Shown: positions 10,701 to 19,682, numbered from the stretch's first letter. The stretch: DNA of 64,000 bases from Aestuariibaculum suncheonense (GCF_014596935.1 NZ_JACVXC010000004.1:124001-188000), one strand, 5' to 3'. Translations and numbers: made by a program. The notes: generated from the sequence alone by a model not told the origin.

Positions 10701-11282
10701 TTGATTTCCTACTTCAACGGACTTTGATAAATACCCTAAAAAAGAAAACACCAAAATATTATCAGGGTTGGATAATAATTCAAATTTCCCGTCAAAATCT
10801 GTTGCGGTACCCTTAATTGTTCCCTTTATTGCAATAGTTACACCTGGCAAAGGCACTCCTTTTTTATCAGTTACAGTTCCTGTAATTTGACTCTGAATTA
10901 CTTTTTTTCCCTCTTCTGATTTTTTAATAATTATAGTATTGTTAGAAGAAACAAGTACATTTAAATGTTTATACTCTAAAGTTTGTTGTAATAGCTTTTT
11001 AGTGCTAATGGTTCCCTTTTTTACTTCAATACTTGGAAACTCATCAAATAATCCTACTTCATAAATAAAGTTATACTCCGTTTGATTTTTTATCAAACTA
11101 AATACCTGATCTACTGTTAAAGTGGCATCACTCTTTATTTTGATTTTAGAGTTCTGAGATATTGCATTGTTTGATGAAAAACCAAACATTGAAATGCACC
11201 ATAAAAAGATAAATGTTCTCATAAAAATCTTCATTACCAGGTTTCTGTATCGAAACCTAGATTTGCTAAAGTTAATTTCCAT
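7728..11282 (-). CDS. SusC/RagA-like TonB-dependent transporter with STN signalling domain, module 1
   Basis: The 1184-aa product has a signal sequence after a charged start (MEINFSKSRFRYRN), then an STN domain (about 50-125, LTVDQVFSLIKNQTEYNFIY). A carboxypeptidase-like domain follows (ITGTVTDKKGVPLPGVTI), then the plug (LYVIDGFPIE; ITVLKDAAATSIYGARAANG) and a long beta-barrel ending in FVFGINLNF with terminal Phe. STN domains contact FecR across the periplasm, and fecR lies directly upstream, so import probably feeds back on its own transcription through FecR and FecI. The first 20 residues and the leader resemble those of the paralog at 15870-19499. Confidence 0.92.
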   Translation of the reverse strand: MEINFSKSRFRYRNLVMKIFMRTFIFLWCISMFGFSSNNAISQNSKIKIKSDATLTVDQVFSLIKNQTEYNFIYEVGLFDEFPSIEVKKGTISTKKLLQQTLEYKHLNVLVSSNNTIIIKKSEEGKKVIQSQITGTVTDKKGVPLPGVTIAIKGTIKGTATDFDGKFELLSNPDNILVFSFLGYLSKSVEVGNQTVINVVLEENINELEEVLVTGYQTISKERATGAFSKLNTDDFKSQRLNDLNTIIEGRVAGFQNGVLRGTTTMKGLTTPLYVIDGFPIENTRYTSTGALIENLPELNLEDIQSITVLKDAAATSIYGARAANGVVVIVTKKAKTGKTSVSFSSNLTVSPYRYYVDNLTDAGDIVDLEREWANGNPRLQATDGSAQTYAQSLLTNAVFTSQGMQSILNYYAGNISENQSNDELNKLGALGYQYYDDIEKYAKRSPFYQQYNVSLGKASESNSFNASITYKSNEYEDLYSNDESVGINLRNSTQVTNWLTVDLGTYTKFQDGNTQTYNTLSPGFTYQPYNRLVDESGNNFVSTAESRYNASTLNAINTYGLYSMDITPIEELGRNIKENKNFTNRTYAKLDIKVVDWLKYNAMFQYEYGVDRGSQLMNKESFAVRNKVNQMASASNGVAVYNIPYGNIYNETQQYANAYNFRQQIDIDKIFADKHELTAILGTEVRHSKLEYKSNTLYNYDTKLLSFSPVDQKALLNASGLILGGFMYSSDFAQAREITNRFVSVYGNTSYTYNRKYTATGSLRWDRSNLWGTDSKYQNKPTWSVGGSWNISSENFFDVTWVDMLKLRASNGIGGNIAKNSAPYMTASYFPSNTVGGTYGYVSSRPNPQLSWEKTTTTNIGLDFALFKNRLNGALEFYNKKGEDLLANTQGVPTEGYGYSTYTINNGEMQNRGLEITLNGTVVKAGDFSWDATGIFGYNKNKVTYVNVEAPVYFLQLDYPSEFPRIGTPYNSIYGYKWAGLSQTGLPQVYDSEDNALSSQPNDLESIQNFGSTVPKYSGSFSSTFKYKNFDLSMLFIFQGGHKIRNTQLPMLKNGYNGALRSYVSNIGVVNNKIANRWMQPGDELTTNVPRAIFEYDSDFSSALYSIYSLADINILDATHLRLSNVSLAYNLPKGLLSKLNVSSARMNFNVENAFTIAKSRDAKFMLNGFNAPNFVFGINLNF

Positions 11283-11296
11283 AAATTTGTTTTTGT

Positions 11297-11377
11297 TGTT
11301 AGTTTATTAATTAATGACTGCTTTAAGGGGACCAATGTTATATAACTTTTCCAGGGTTGAACAGGTCCCTTTTTTTT
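11297..11377 (+). ncRNA. Predicted antisense small RNA opposite the susC leader, module 1
   Basis: On the plus strand a Bacteroidota -7-like box TAAATTTG (11282-11289) overlaps the susC start codon. About 80 bases later a terminator follows: GGGGACC (11327) pairs with GGTCCC (11364-11369), followed by eight T. The transcript would be antisense to the susC 5' leader. An equivalent unit with a different stem lies at 19514-19597. Bacteroides sigma/anti-sigma PULs have cis-antisense RNAs of this size in this position (DonS type) that repress susC. No -33 box at ideal spacing is evident, so expression is inferred. Confidence 0.5.
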
Positions 11378-11437
11378 ATAAAACTGAATTCATACTGTAA
11401 AATTTTAAGATTAAACAATTCTAATATTTCTATTGTA

Positions 11438-12595
11438 TTACTTTATAATTAGGCGTTTATTATTGATTTCATAATTATTTATAGAAGTAGTCATTATGAC
11501 ATTCATAATCTCTTCTATACTTTGATTTCTTCTTAAAACACCTATAAACCTTGTGCTTTCCAATGATTTATTTTCGAAGTGTACATCCATATCATACCAT
11601 CTTGATAGCACTTGCATAATATTTTTTAATGTTTCACCTTCAAAATTAAACACCCCTTCTTTCCAAGATGTTACGTATTTCACATCAACCTGTCTTACAT
11701 CTATTGACTGATTAACCAAGTGACTTACTGCTTGATCATTTGGCTTCAATATTTTTTCAATACCATGAAAATTAATTGCCACTTTCCCTTCTACTAATGT
11801 GGTTTGAATATCCTGATCTTCATGATAAGCTTTCACATTAAATTCTGTACCTAGAACTTCTATCTCTTGATCACCCTTTACTACTTTAAAACTTGCTCCA
11901 TTGTGATTTGTACTAGGTGACACATCAAAATAAGCTTCACCATATATAAGTTCTACGCCTCTGGAATCACCATGAAATGCAATAGGATATCTCAATTGAG
12001 AGTCTGAATTCAACCAGACTTTAGTTCCATCTGCCAATTCTAACTTAAACTGGCCACCTCTGGGAATAGTAAGCGTATTAAACTTGGTGATTGATGACGA
12101 TTGACTATCCTTTCCTAGGTGATAAACTAAGGATTTATTATTTCCGTTAGCAATATTGGAAGCATAGGTATGGTCATCGCCAAGTTCGATATTTGTACCG
12201 TCATCTAGAGTCAAAACGGCCTGATTCGAACCTGGTATAATTTGATTATTAACAATTACGGGGATTAACTCTTCTTGATTAGCATTAGTTAAATTTCCTT
12301 TTAACACATAAACCAAAGAAACAAATGCCAGTAAAACAGCTGCAACTGCCATAACCCTTTTTAAGACAAGCTTTTTAGAATTTTGTGACTTATAGACAAA
12401 TTCTTCAATTGAATATCTATGATCGTACTTTCTTTTTGATTGAATTAATTGATTTAGCTCGATAAATTCATTAAAGTATTCCAGATTAGGACTATCTTCG
12501 AGCCATTTGGCTAAATACATAGATTCCTCAGGAGAAATCGTATTATCCATTAATCTTAATATTAATTTATCTATTTCATTAACTTGCATTGACAT
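11438..12595 (-). CDS. FecR-like anti-sigma factor, module 1
   Basis: The 385-aa product has an N-terminal cytoplasmic anti-sigma region (LILRLMDNTISPEESMYLAK), one membrane helix (VMAVAAVLLAFVSLVYVL, about 82-99), then a periplasmic FecR domain (LTIPRGGQFKLELADGTKVW; GEAYFDV; VLGTEFNVKAY) and a C-terminal DUF4974-type region (VTSWKEGVFNFEGETL; WYDMDVHF). It should hold FecI inactive until the STN domain of the loaded SusC signals. It is divergent from fecI at 12607 and leads into susC after a 155-bp gap holding the predicted antisense RNA. The start could be the second Met, at 12589. Confidence 0.9.
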   Translation of the reverse strand: MSMQVNEIDKLILRLMDNTISPEESMYLAKWLEDSPNLEYFNEFIELNQLIQSKRKYDHRYSIEEFVYKSQNSKKLVLKRVMAVAAVLLAFVSLVYVLKGNLTNANQEELIPVIVNNQIIPGSNQAVLTLDDGTNIELGDDHTYASNIANGNNKSLVYHLGKDSQSSSITKFNTLTIPRGGQFKLELADGTKVWLNSDSQLRYPIAFHGDSRGVELIYGEAYFDVSPSTNHNGASFKVVKGDQEIEVLGTEFNVKAYHEDQDIQTTLVEGKVAINFHGIEKILKPNDQAVSHLVNQSIDVRQVDVKYVTSWKEGVFNFEGETLKNIMQVLSRWYDMDVHFENKSLESTRFIGVLRRNQSIEEIMNVIMTTSINNYEINNKRLIIK

Positions 12596-12606
12596 TAATT
12601 TATTAG

Positions 12607-13239
12607 TTGGACGTAAAAAACAATAAAAACCCTAATAAGAATTTATATTTTTTTTTCTTTTGTAAAACATTTTATAACAAACAACCGAAAACCTTGAATA
12701 TTAATGAAGAAATAAACATTAGCTTTAAAGCTATTAAGGAAGGAGATAAAAAGGTGTTTGAAAAGCTGTATTCAGAATACTTTCCTAAACTGTTTCTTTT
12801 CTTAAGGGCTTATACCAATGATGATACCATGGCTGAAGATGTTGTTCAAGATGTTTTTATAAAAATTTGGAATAAAAGAAAGCAACTATCCGTTAAAACA
12901 TCTTTAAATAGTTATTTGTATAAAATTGCCTATACAACATTAATGGATAAGCATAGACATCTCAAAAAAGATAATAATATGCTCTCCTCTTATTATTACA
13001 CTGCTTTAATTTTAAGTGCTGAAAAAGGAAAGAATTTAAGAGATCAACAATTAACCAACCTTGATAAATGCATCAATGAATTACCCGACAGATGCAGAGA
13101 AGTATTTTATGAGAATAAAATAAAGGGACGGAAATATGCTGAAGTTGCAACCACTTTTGAAATAACTATTAAGACCGTTGAAGCTCACGTCGCTAAAGCT
13201 TTTAAGATCTTAAGAGATTGTATGAAAGGGGAATTCTAA
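12607..13239 (+). CDS. ECF sigma factor, FecI-like, module 1
   Basis: It contains sigma-70 region 2 (FEKLYSEYFPKLFLFLRAY; AEDVVQDVFIKIWNKR) and region 4 (NELPDRCREVFYENKIKGRKYAEVA; TVEAHVAKAFKILRD), normal for an ECF factor. The first 29 residues (FFFFCK) are unlike the family. Starting at 12607 would leave only 11 bp to the divergent fecR start. A TTG at 12694, followed by NINEEINISFKAIKEGD, gives a normal length and leaves room for two promoters, so it may be the true start. It should direct RNA polymerase to the neighbouring fecR-susC-susD-thioredoxin genes. Confidence 0.88.
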   Translation: MDVKNNKNPNKNLYFFFFCKTFYNKQPKTLNINEEINISFKAIKEGDKKVFEKLYSEYFPKLFLFLRAYTNDDTMAEDVVQDVFIKIWNKRKQLSVKTSLNSYLYKIAYTTLMDKHRHLKKDNNMLSSYYYTALILSAEKGKNLRDQQLTNLDKCINELPDRCREVFYENKIKGRKYAEVATTFEITIKTVEAHVAKAFKILRDCMKGEF

Positions 13240-13260
13240 TTTCACATATACTTAAAAAAA

Positions 13261-13287
13261 AAAGCGCAACTTAATTAGTTACGCTTT
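13261..13287. terminator. Bidirectional terminator between convergent fecI and thioredoxin genes
   Basis: AAAGCGCAAC and GTTACGCTTT pair around a short AT loop with one internal mismatch. The hairpin is preceded by a long A-run and lies between the stops at 13239 and 13308, so it can serve both converging transcripts. Confidence 0.75.
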
Positions 13288-13307
13288 CATATACTGATGT
13301 ATTCTTT

Positions 13308-14363
13308 TTATCTGTAAACAGACCTTATTATATAGCCCTTTACTCCTTCGTCGTCAACCAATTTTAATAAACTGTCCTTTTCTTCATCGGTTAAAAACTT
13401 CTTAATTCCTGGAATTAGAATATAAAGCATTAAATCTTTTTCTCTTTCACTAAGGTTCGGAATTGTGTTATTAATTTCTTTTAAAACGTCGTCTTTTCCT
13501 ATATTTGTTAATTGCAATATTGCTGCCGATTTAAATGCTGGTACTGTTTTCAAATTTGATATACCTAAACCATTCACGTGTTCAAATTTTTCATTTACAA
13601 CCTCAACCGTTGCTTTTGCTGTATACCCTTTGGCAATCATTCCAAAATACTGCTCATATTTACTCACTAAGATAGAATCGACTCTATTTTTTCCCAATTC
13701 ATTTCTAAATTCATTTCTATGGTCTTCAAAAAAAATAGCTTTATCAGAATCTAAAGGAGCAAACTTTTCAAAGACAAAAACAGCTTCTTCACTTACTTTC
13801 TCTTTACCACTCAAGCTATTGTAAAAATCATTAACTAGTGAGTCTGGTTTTATTGTACTGGTTTCTATCAACGCTTGCAAATAAGCCGACACTGTTTTAT
13901 TATCTCGCTCACCAGAATTATATCGTTGTTCTAATCTCCCATAGGCTTTATCGTTATTGAAAGTTGTATTTACTTTTTCAATAAACTTTTGGGTATCTAA
14001 TATTCCACCGGCAAACATATGCACCAATTCACCTTTTTCATCTATTACGACAAAAGTAGGATACGCTCTAATCTTGTATTTATTGGCTAACCTTGGTCCT
14101 TCTTCTCCTGATTCCGCATTTAACTTCAAGCTTACAAACTTTTCATTAAAGTATTCACCAACATCTTCCTTTGGAAATACTTGTGCATCCATTAGTTTAC
14201 ATGGACCACACCAGCTGGTGTAAAAATCTATAAAAACATATTTTTTCTCTGTTTTAGCTTTTTCTATAGCTCTTTCAAGACTCAAGTCCTGAAACGAAAC
14301 TCCTTGAGCCGAAGCTATAAGTACCAGCAATAAACAAGGTATTAGAAATACTATTTTTTTCAT
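13308..14363 (-). CDS. Exported thioredoxin-domain protein, module 2
   Basis: The 351-aa product has a signal peptide (MKKIVFLIPCLLLVLIASAQG), a thioredoxin fold (about 22-140) with YTSWCGPCKLMD as active site, the cis-Pro region IRAYPTFVVID, and an unclassified alpha-helical C-terminal half. It lacks the DUF4369-like domain of the thioredoxin in module 1, so the two modules recruited different thioredoxin-fold partners. It is the last gene of a leftward run SusC-SusD-thioredoxin, 76 bp after susD. It is likely a periplasmic reductase acting on the imported ligand or the import proteins; the target is unknown. Confidence 0.82.
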   Translation of the reverse strand: MKKIVFLIPCLLLVLIASAQGVSFQDLSLERAIEKAKTEKKYVFIDFYTSWCGPCKLMDAQVFPKEDVGEYFNEKFVSLKLNAESGEEGPRLANKYKIRAYPTFVVIDEKGELVHMFAGGILDTQKFIEKVNTTFNNDKAYGRLEQRYNSGERDNKTVSAYLQALIETSTIKPDSLVNDFYNSLSGKEKVSEEAVFVFEKFAPLDSDKAIFFEDHRNEFRNELGKNRVDSILVSKYEQYFGMIAKGYTAKATVEVVNEKFEHVNGLGISNLKTVPAFKSAAILQLTNIGKDDVLKEINNTIPNLSEREKDLMLYILIPGIKKFLTDEEKDSLLKLVDDEGVKGYIIRSVYR

Positions 14364-14439
14364 AATGATATTATATTTTCAATCAGAAAAGTGTCACTTT
14401 TATAAAATCAACACTTTCCTGACAGATATTATTATTAAA

Positions 14440-15858
14440 TTATTCGTTATCAGTTAAATTAGGATTCTGGTCTAATACCGTTTGCAGAAACCTTAGTACC
14501 AATCGTTCTTTTGTTAGACTATAACTATTTATTACATTCCCTTGGTTATCATAAATAGCATGAGAATAACTGGACACTGGAGTAGGTATGTCAGCATCAA
14601 CCGTTAATCGACGTACATCGAACCAATAAAATCCTAAACCGGCAAATTCGCGTAATCGCTCATCAAAAATAAATTGAAGTAAAGCTTTTCTATCTGATGC
14701 TATATTAGTTGGAACAACTGCAAATTGAGCAGGCATTCTGTGACGTCTGAATTCTTCAAGCACCTCAACCGCACCTTCTAAATCGTTAAGTCTACATTTA
14801 ACTTCAGCATTAAACAAATAAATTTCCTGAATTCGAACACCGCAGGCGGTTTGCCCACTGCCTGTAACTTTTCTTTTTGCACCTTCAATTGAATAAGCAC
14901 CACCACCTCTAATATTTGATGAATACAAATTTAAACGTAAGTCATTTTGATCATATAAAGCCATTACCTCCGGTTTTACAGCAAACTCACTTGATGTATT
15001 TGCCCAGTTGTTTACCATTTGTTTCCCATAAAGACTTTCAGGATCAGTATCAACCCGTTGACCTCTATAACCTTGATTATAATCTAGTAAACCTGCGTTA
15101 ATCCCCATTGTACTCATTTGGGTAAAAGCATCTTCTAAATAAGGTTTAGCTTTTTCATATTCCCCCATAAACATATAGGTTTTTCCAAGTAATGCATTAC
15201 CAGCTGCTTTTGTTAATCGAAAACGACTTATTACCGAAGTAGGCAAATAGGGAATGGCAGAGGTTAAGTCTTGAATAATAAAATCGTAGACTTCCTTTAC
15301 AGTTGCTCGAGTAAAATTTGATGCCACAAGATCGGCTTCAGTAATTAATGGAAAACCTAAATCGGTGGCAGATGTTTCGCTATTATACGGCAAGCCATAA
15401 TAGTTAATTAATAACAGGTACACCCAAGCTCTCCCAACTTTAGCTTCGGCTTGTAAGGCTAATTTATCTTGCTCTAAACCATCGGTTGCCTGTAAAACCT
15501 CATTTATAATTTTATTATAGATATAAAGGTTTTCCATTGTATTTTCAAGCTCGCTCGAATTTTGTTCGGCTTCATAAACTAAGCCTTCCCACTTATAGAG
15601 GCGTTGTGTACGTAAAGCGGCACTACTAAATTGAGGTTCGAAAGCTATAAATTCAGGTCCCAAAGGCACCTGTGCATTAGTCGAGGTCATATTCACTAAA
15701 TTTAAATTGTAGAACATTTTATCATAGTCTACAACCTTATCGGCTATTAATCTACCTTTTGGAATAACCTCAAGAAAATCATCAGAACAAGAGGTTATTA
15801 ATAACATTCCAAGGCAAAAACAAGTTATTTTATAGAGTGTTTTATGTAAAAGTTTCAT
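14440..15858 (-). CDS. SusD/RagB-like outer-membrane lipoprotein, module 2
   Basis: The 472-aa product has a lipoprotein signal (FCLGMLLITSCSDDFLEV, Cys at about 24), TPR-like helices (AKVGRAWVYLLLINYYGLPY) and the RagB C-terminal signature (FIFDERLREFAGLGFYWFDVRRL). It starts 11 bp after the stop of the SusC partner. It is a paralog of the protein at 6303-7715 but clearly diverged from it, so the two modules probably take up related, not identical, compounds. Confidence 0.9.
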   Translation of the reverse strand: MKLLHKTLYKITCFCLGMLLITSCSDDFLEVIPKGRLIADKVVDYDKMFYNLNLVNMTSTNAQVPLGPEFIAFEPQFSSAALRTQRLYKWEGLVYEAEQNSSELENTMENLYIYNKIINEVLQATDGLEQDKLALQAEAKVGRAWVYLLLINYYGLPYNSETSATDLGFPLITEADLVASNFTRATVKEVYDFIIQDLTSAIPYLPTSVISRFRLTKAAGNALLGKTYMFMGEYEKAKPYLEDAFTQMSTMGINAGLLDYNQGYRGQRVDTDPESLYGKQMVNNWANTSSEFAVKPEVMALYDQNDLRLNLYSSNIRGGGAYSIEGAKRKVTGSGQTACGVRIQEIYLFNAEVKCRLNDLEGAVEVLEEFRRHRMPAQFAVVPTNIASDRKALLQFIFDERLREFAGLGFYWFDVRRLTVDADIPTPVSSYSHAIYDNQGNVINSYSLTKERLVLRFLQTVLDQNPNLTDNE

Positions 15859-15869
15859 AGATATATTTT

Positions 15870-18800
15870 TTAGAATTTAACATTTAACCCCAAGGTTATT
15901 CTCTCGCCTGGTTTTAGTGCTCTACTCCCGTCGAAAAAATGATATTCAGGATCTATTCCGTAGTCATTATCAGCCCATAATAAAATGTTAGAAACTTGTC
16001 CTCTAACAGTTACCTGATTAATCCAACTGATGTTTCCAAAGATTTTTGAAGGGAGTCTATATACTAAATTTATATCTCGAATTTTTATGAAAGAACCACT
16101 AATAACATTACTATTCCCATAAACGTAATAATTTGTATAACGTGTGCCGTCTTCAGCTACTACATGTCTAGGAATATCTGTAGTATTTTCATCTCCAGAT
16201 TGTTGCCATCTGTTTAGGAAATCTTCATTTATATTTCCTGAAAGGAAATTAAAATTACCAGGTAACAAGCGGGTTCCGCTATAGAAATTATTCACATCAC
16301 GGCGCATGACATGTCCAAAACTATAAACTGTATTAATGTTTAAAGATAGATTTTTGTATGCGAATGTATTTCCGAAACCACCATTCCATTTAGGCTGCGT
16401 TGTTCCCATAAACTTAATATCTTCTGGAGTCGTTACATTTGGATCTTTAGTGATTGTACCATCTGCCAAACGAATTTGCGGATCACCGTTCTCATCAAGT
16501 CCAACATAATCGTAAGCAAACAATCCAAAAGTTGGATACCCCACTACAAATTGCTCTCTAACTCTTACATCTCCAGAGGTTGTTTCTTCCGTTAAATTAA
16601 GTTTAGTAAGTGTATTTTTATTGTAGGCTATATTTAATGTTGACGTCCAAGAAAAATCTTTAAGGACAATATTTCGTGTTTGAAGAGACATTTCAACTCC
16701 ATCATTTTCAATATCTCCTAAATTCCCTGTTACACTGCTATAACCTGTAAGAGGATTTGTTGGAATGGTACCCAATAAATCTTCTGTTCGACGTTGATAA
16801 TAATCGATAGACCCCGAAATACGACCAATAAAATTGAAATCGATACCAAAATTTTTAGTCGCTGTACGTTCCCAGCTTAATTTTCGGTTTCCGGGAGTTG
16901 ATATTCTCAAACCGGTTTCTGGAAAAAAGAAACTTGATGTTGGTGTTAAAATATCGAAAGATGCCGCCGATCCCGGCCTTGGAGCATTACCTGCAATACC
17001 ATAGGTTGCCCTAAGCGCCAACATATTTAACCATCCAGAATTTTTCAAAAAAGTCTCTCTTCCTAAATCCCATCGACCACCAACACTCCAAACAGGTTTA
17101 TTCTGCGCCGATTTATCTAAACCAAATAAATTACTCTGGTCATTTCTAACACTCGCATTTAACGAATATTTTTGGTTATAAGTATAAGCCACATTACCGT
17201 AATATGAAGTAAATCGACTTATTGTTTCTCCACGTCCAAAATAACGCTCCTGATTTAAACTGCTAAAAACTAAACCGTACAATGGAAAATTATAAGCATT
17301 AGGCTTAACCACATTATCTACGCGAGCCAAATTACCATAATCTATTTGCTCATAAGTTTGAAGACGGTCGTCATAACCCCTAACCTGACTAGTTTTAACA
17401 ATACTAAGTTGCTCCTGAGCTTCCTGACCAGCAATTAAATTAAGCTGATGCTTACGGTTATTCCAATCTTTAATATAAGATAGTTGATTTCTTATGGTCC
17501 AGGCTTTAACATCTGTGCCTCGAGTTGCATATTTACCACCCGTTGACGGCAAATAATAAACCGGTGCGGATCCAGCTGAAGGCACTACTGTAAATTCGAC
17601 CAACTCGGTACGCTCTCCAATAGCTAAATGATCAGTGTAACTTTCATTATCGACAATATTTACCGTATAACCATATTTTCCCTGAAACTTCAAGCCTTTA
17701 ACAATATCGGCATCAAAACCTAAAATATTTCTAATAGATTTAGTGTTACTTTTTGTATAGGCATAATCGATTTCATTAAGCGGCGTATAGCTTAGATTTA
17801 TGCGACTTGCATCTTCCATAACCGATCTAATAGAATCGTTTAGTTCGGTCATATAAGACATTTCTATATTGTTTCCGTTTGCATCTCTAAACAACTGATA
17901 GGGTAAGAAACGACTATCAATATTTATATTATTCGGGCTGAATTTATCTTGATAGGTAATATCTGTTATCAAATCGATATTAACCCGCTTACCAACATCG
18001 AAATTCTGTCTGAAATTTAATTTATATCTATTATCCTTTTCTCCTGGAGTGTGGCTTTGTGTACCGGTGTAATTTCCAGAAGCATAAAACGAATATTTAT
18101 CGGCACCACCAGAAACAGAAAGTGTATGTGTTGTTAAAATAGAAGGGCGATACCAAATTTTTTCAATTTGGTCTCTATTGTTTATAGAAGCCAGGCTATC
18201 TAAGCTCCTTCTGGCAGCTCCACTGCTAATAACACCTCTGTACTCATCATACAAAATACGTTCATGAGGAGGAATACCGTTACCCGAGGTTGTAAATCCT
18301 GTAACAGAATTATATGGGTTCCTTACCGGATCGAAAATATCTTCAACAACCTGAATAAAATCTTTACTCTCTAACGTTCTTAAATAATCTAAATCTGATC
18401 TACCTTCAGTTGATACAAACGTATCGTATTGAAACTCTGTTTCTCCTGTTGAGTTTCCCTTTTTGGTATTTATTACAATAACGCCATTGGCTGCTCGAGC
18501 TCCCCAAATGGAAGCAGCAGTAGCATCTTTCAATACTGTAATATCTTTAATATCCTGAGGATTGATGTTAAGTAACCCTGATAAAGCTATTGCACTTGTT
18601 GATTGCGGTGCGATATCTGCAATAGGTATGCCATCTACAACAATTAAAGGACTTGTTTGTGTGAGCTGTAAAGTTGATAATCCGCGTACTAAAATAGGAT
18701 TAAATAATTCTGCTCCAGGACTTCTGTTAACCGTAAGACCTGGGACTAAACCATCTAAACGTTCGGCGACATTCATACTACTACTACGGTTTTGAAACAC

Positions 18801-19499
18801 GTCCATATCTGGTTTTGAATACGAACCGGCGCTGCGCTCTTTTGAAATAGTTTGATAACCTGTAGAAACTAATTCAACAGCATCAAGCTCAGCAATATCC
18901 TCTTCAAGAAGGATATTAATAACGTTTTGATTATCGACCAATACTTCCTTCTTCTTAAAACCAAGTGCAGAAAACACTAAAATGTTCTCTGATGATGGCA
19001 CTACAATAGAATATTTACCATCAAAATCTGTTGATACTCCTTTTAGCGTGCCTTTAATTAAAACCGTCACTCCCGGGATGGGCAAACCTGTTTGATCTAA
19101 AACCTGACCTGTAATTTTTATACTTTGAAAAATTGAAGATTTTTTAATTAATATGGTGTTATTTGCCGTAAGAATAACATCCAAATCTCCCCCTTTAAGA
19201 CTTTTGCTTATAAGGGCATCCATCCATATTACCCCTTTATTTAATTGAACTTTAGGAAAGTCTTTAAATAGTTCTGCTTTATAAATAAACATGTAATCTT
19301 TGGTCTGTTCTCGAATAATATCAAACACTTCATCAACTGTAACCGTCTGGTCTCTCTCAATAACAATTTTAGAATTTTGAGATTCTAAATGAACTGAAGA
19401 TAAACCAAAGACTGTAGTACATAAAAAAAAGATAAATGTTCTCATACACAGAATAAGAAGCCGTTTTAAAAAACGCCTTTTAGTTAATTTAATTTCCAT
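15870..19499 (-). CDS. SusC/RagA-like TonB-dependent transporter with STN domain, module 2
   Basis: The 1209-aa product has a start like module 1 (MEIKLTKRRFLKR), a signal segment, an STN domain (VTVDEVFDIIREQTKDYMFIY), a carboxypeptidase-like domain (ITGQVLDQTGLPIPGVTVLI), plug signatures (PLIVVDGIPIAD; ITVLKDATAASIWGARAANG) and a barrel ending in ERITLGLNVKF. It sits downstream of its own fecR, separated by a 183-bp gap holding the second predicted antisense RNA. The STN domain implies trans-envelope signalling to FecR/FecI. Ligand unknown. Confidence 0.92.
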   Translation of the reverse strand: MEIKLTKRRFLKRLLILCMRTFIFFLCTTVFGLSSVHLESQNSKIVIERDQTVTVDEVFDIIREQTKDYMFIYKAELFKDFPKVQLNKGVIWMDALISKSLKGGDLDVILTANNTILIKKSSIFQSIKITGQVLDQTGLPIPGVTVLIKGTLKGVSTDFDGKYSIVVPSSENILVFSALGFKKKEVLVDNQNVINILLEEDIAELDAVELVSTGYQTISKERSAGSYSKPDMDVFQNRSSSMNVAERLDGLVPGLTVNRSPGAELFNPILVRGLSTLQLTQTSPLIVVDGIPIADIAPQSTSAIALSGLLNINPQDIKDITVLKDATAASIWGARAANGVIVINTKKGNSTGETEFQYDTFVSTEGRSDLDYLRTLESKDFIQVVEDIFDPVRNPYNSVTGFTTSGNGIPPHERILYDEYRGVISSGAARRSLDSLASINNRDQIEKIWYRPSILTTHTLSVSGGADKYSFYASGNYTGTQSHTPGEKDNRYKLNFRQNFDVGKRVNIDLITDITYQDKFSPNNINIDSRFLPYQLFRDANGNNIEMSYMTELNDSIRSVMEDASRINLSYTPLNEIDYAYTKSNTKSIRNILGFDADIVKGLKFQGKYGYTVNIVDNESYTDHLAIGERTELVEFTVVPSAGSAPVYYLPSTGGKYATRGTDVKAWTIRNQLSYIKDWNNRKHQLNLIAGQEAQEQLSIVKTSQVRGYDDRLQTYEQIDYGNLARVDNVVKPNAYNFPLYGLVFSSLNQERYFGRGETISRFTSYYGNVAYTYNQKYSLNASVRNDQSNLFGLDKSAQNKPVWSVGGRWDLGRETFLKNSGWLNMLALRATYGIAGNAPRPGSAASFDILTPTSSFFFPETGLRISTPGNRKLSWERTATKNFGIDFNFIGRISGSIDYYQRRTEDLLGTIPTNPLTGYSSVTGNLGDIENDGVEMSLQTRNIVLKDFSWTSTLNIAYNKNTLTKLNLTEETTSGDVRVREQFVVGYPTFGLFAYDYVGLDENGDPQIRLADGTITKDPNVTTPEDIKFMGTTQPKWNGGFGNTFAYKNLSLNINTVYSFGHVMRRDVNNFYSGTRLLPGNFNFLSGNINEDFLNRWQQSGDENTTDIPRHVVAEDGTRYTNYYVYGNSNVISGSFIKIRDINLVYRLPSKIFGNISWINQVTVRGQVSNILLWADNDYGIDPEYHFFDGSRALKPGERITLGLNVKF

Positions 19500-19513
19500 A
19501 AATTTGTTTTGGT

Positions 19514-19597
19514 GTTAGTTATTTGTAATTAATACTGTAAGCGGAGGGATACCAGTTTTCTACTTTGGACGGTGTAAACTGATTTCCTCCTTTTTTT
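19514..19597 (+). ncRNA. Predicted antisense small RNA opposite the susC leader, module 2
   Basis: Plus-strand TAAATTTG at 19499-19506 overlaps the susC start codon, just as in module 1. A terminator follows about 85 bases later: GGAGG (19543) with an inner CAGTTT arm pairs with AAACTG and CCTCC (19586-19590), then seven T. The stem sequence differs from module 1 while position, length and T-run are the same, which argues for selection on the structure. Function by analogy with DonS-type RNAs is inferred. Confidence 0.5.
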
Positions 19598-19682
19598 GTT
19601 TTTTAGTTAGAATTATTTCTGTTTTAAATCATAGGCTTTTACTATTTTTGAGCGTTATTTCTATTGTTAGTATTTTCAATCT

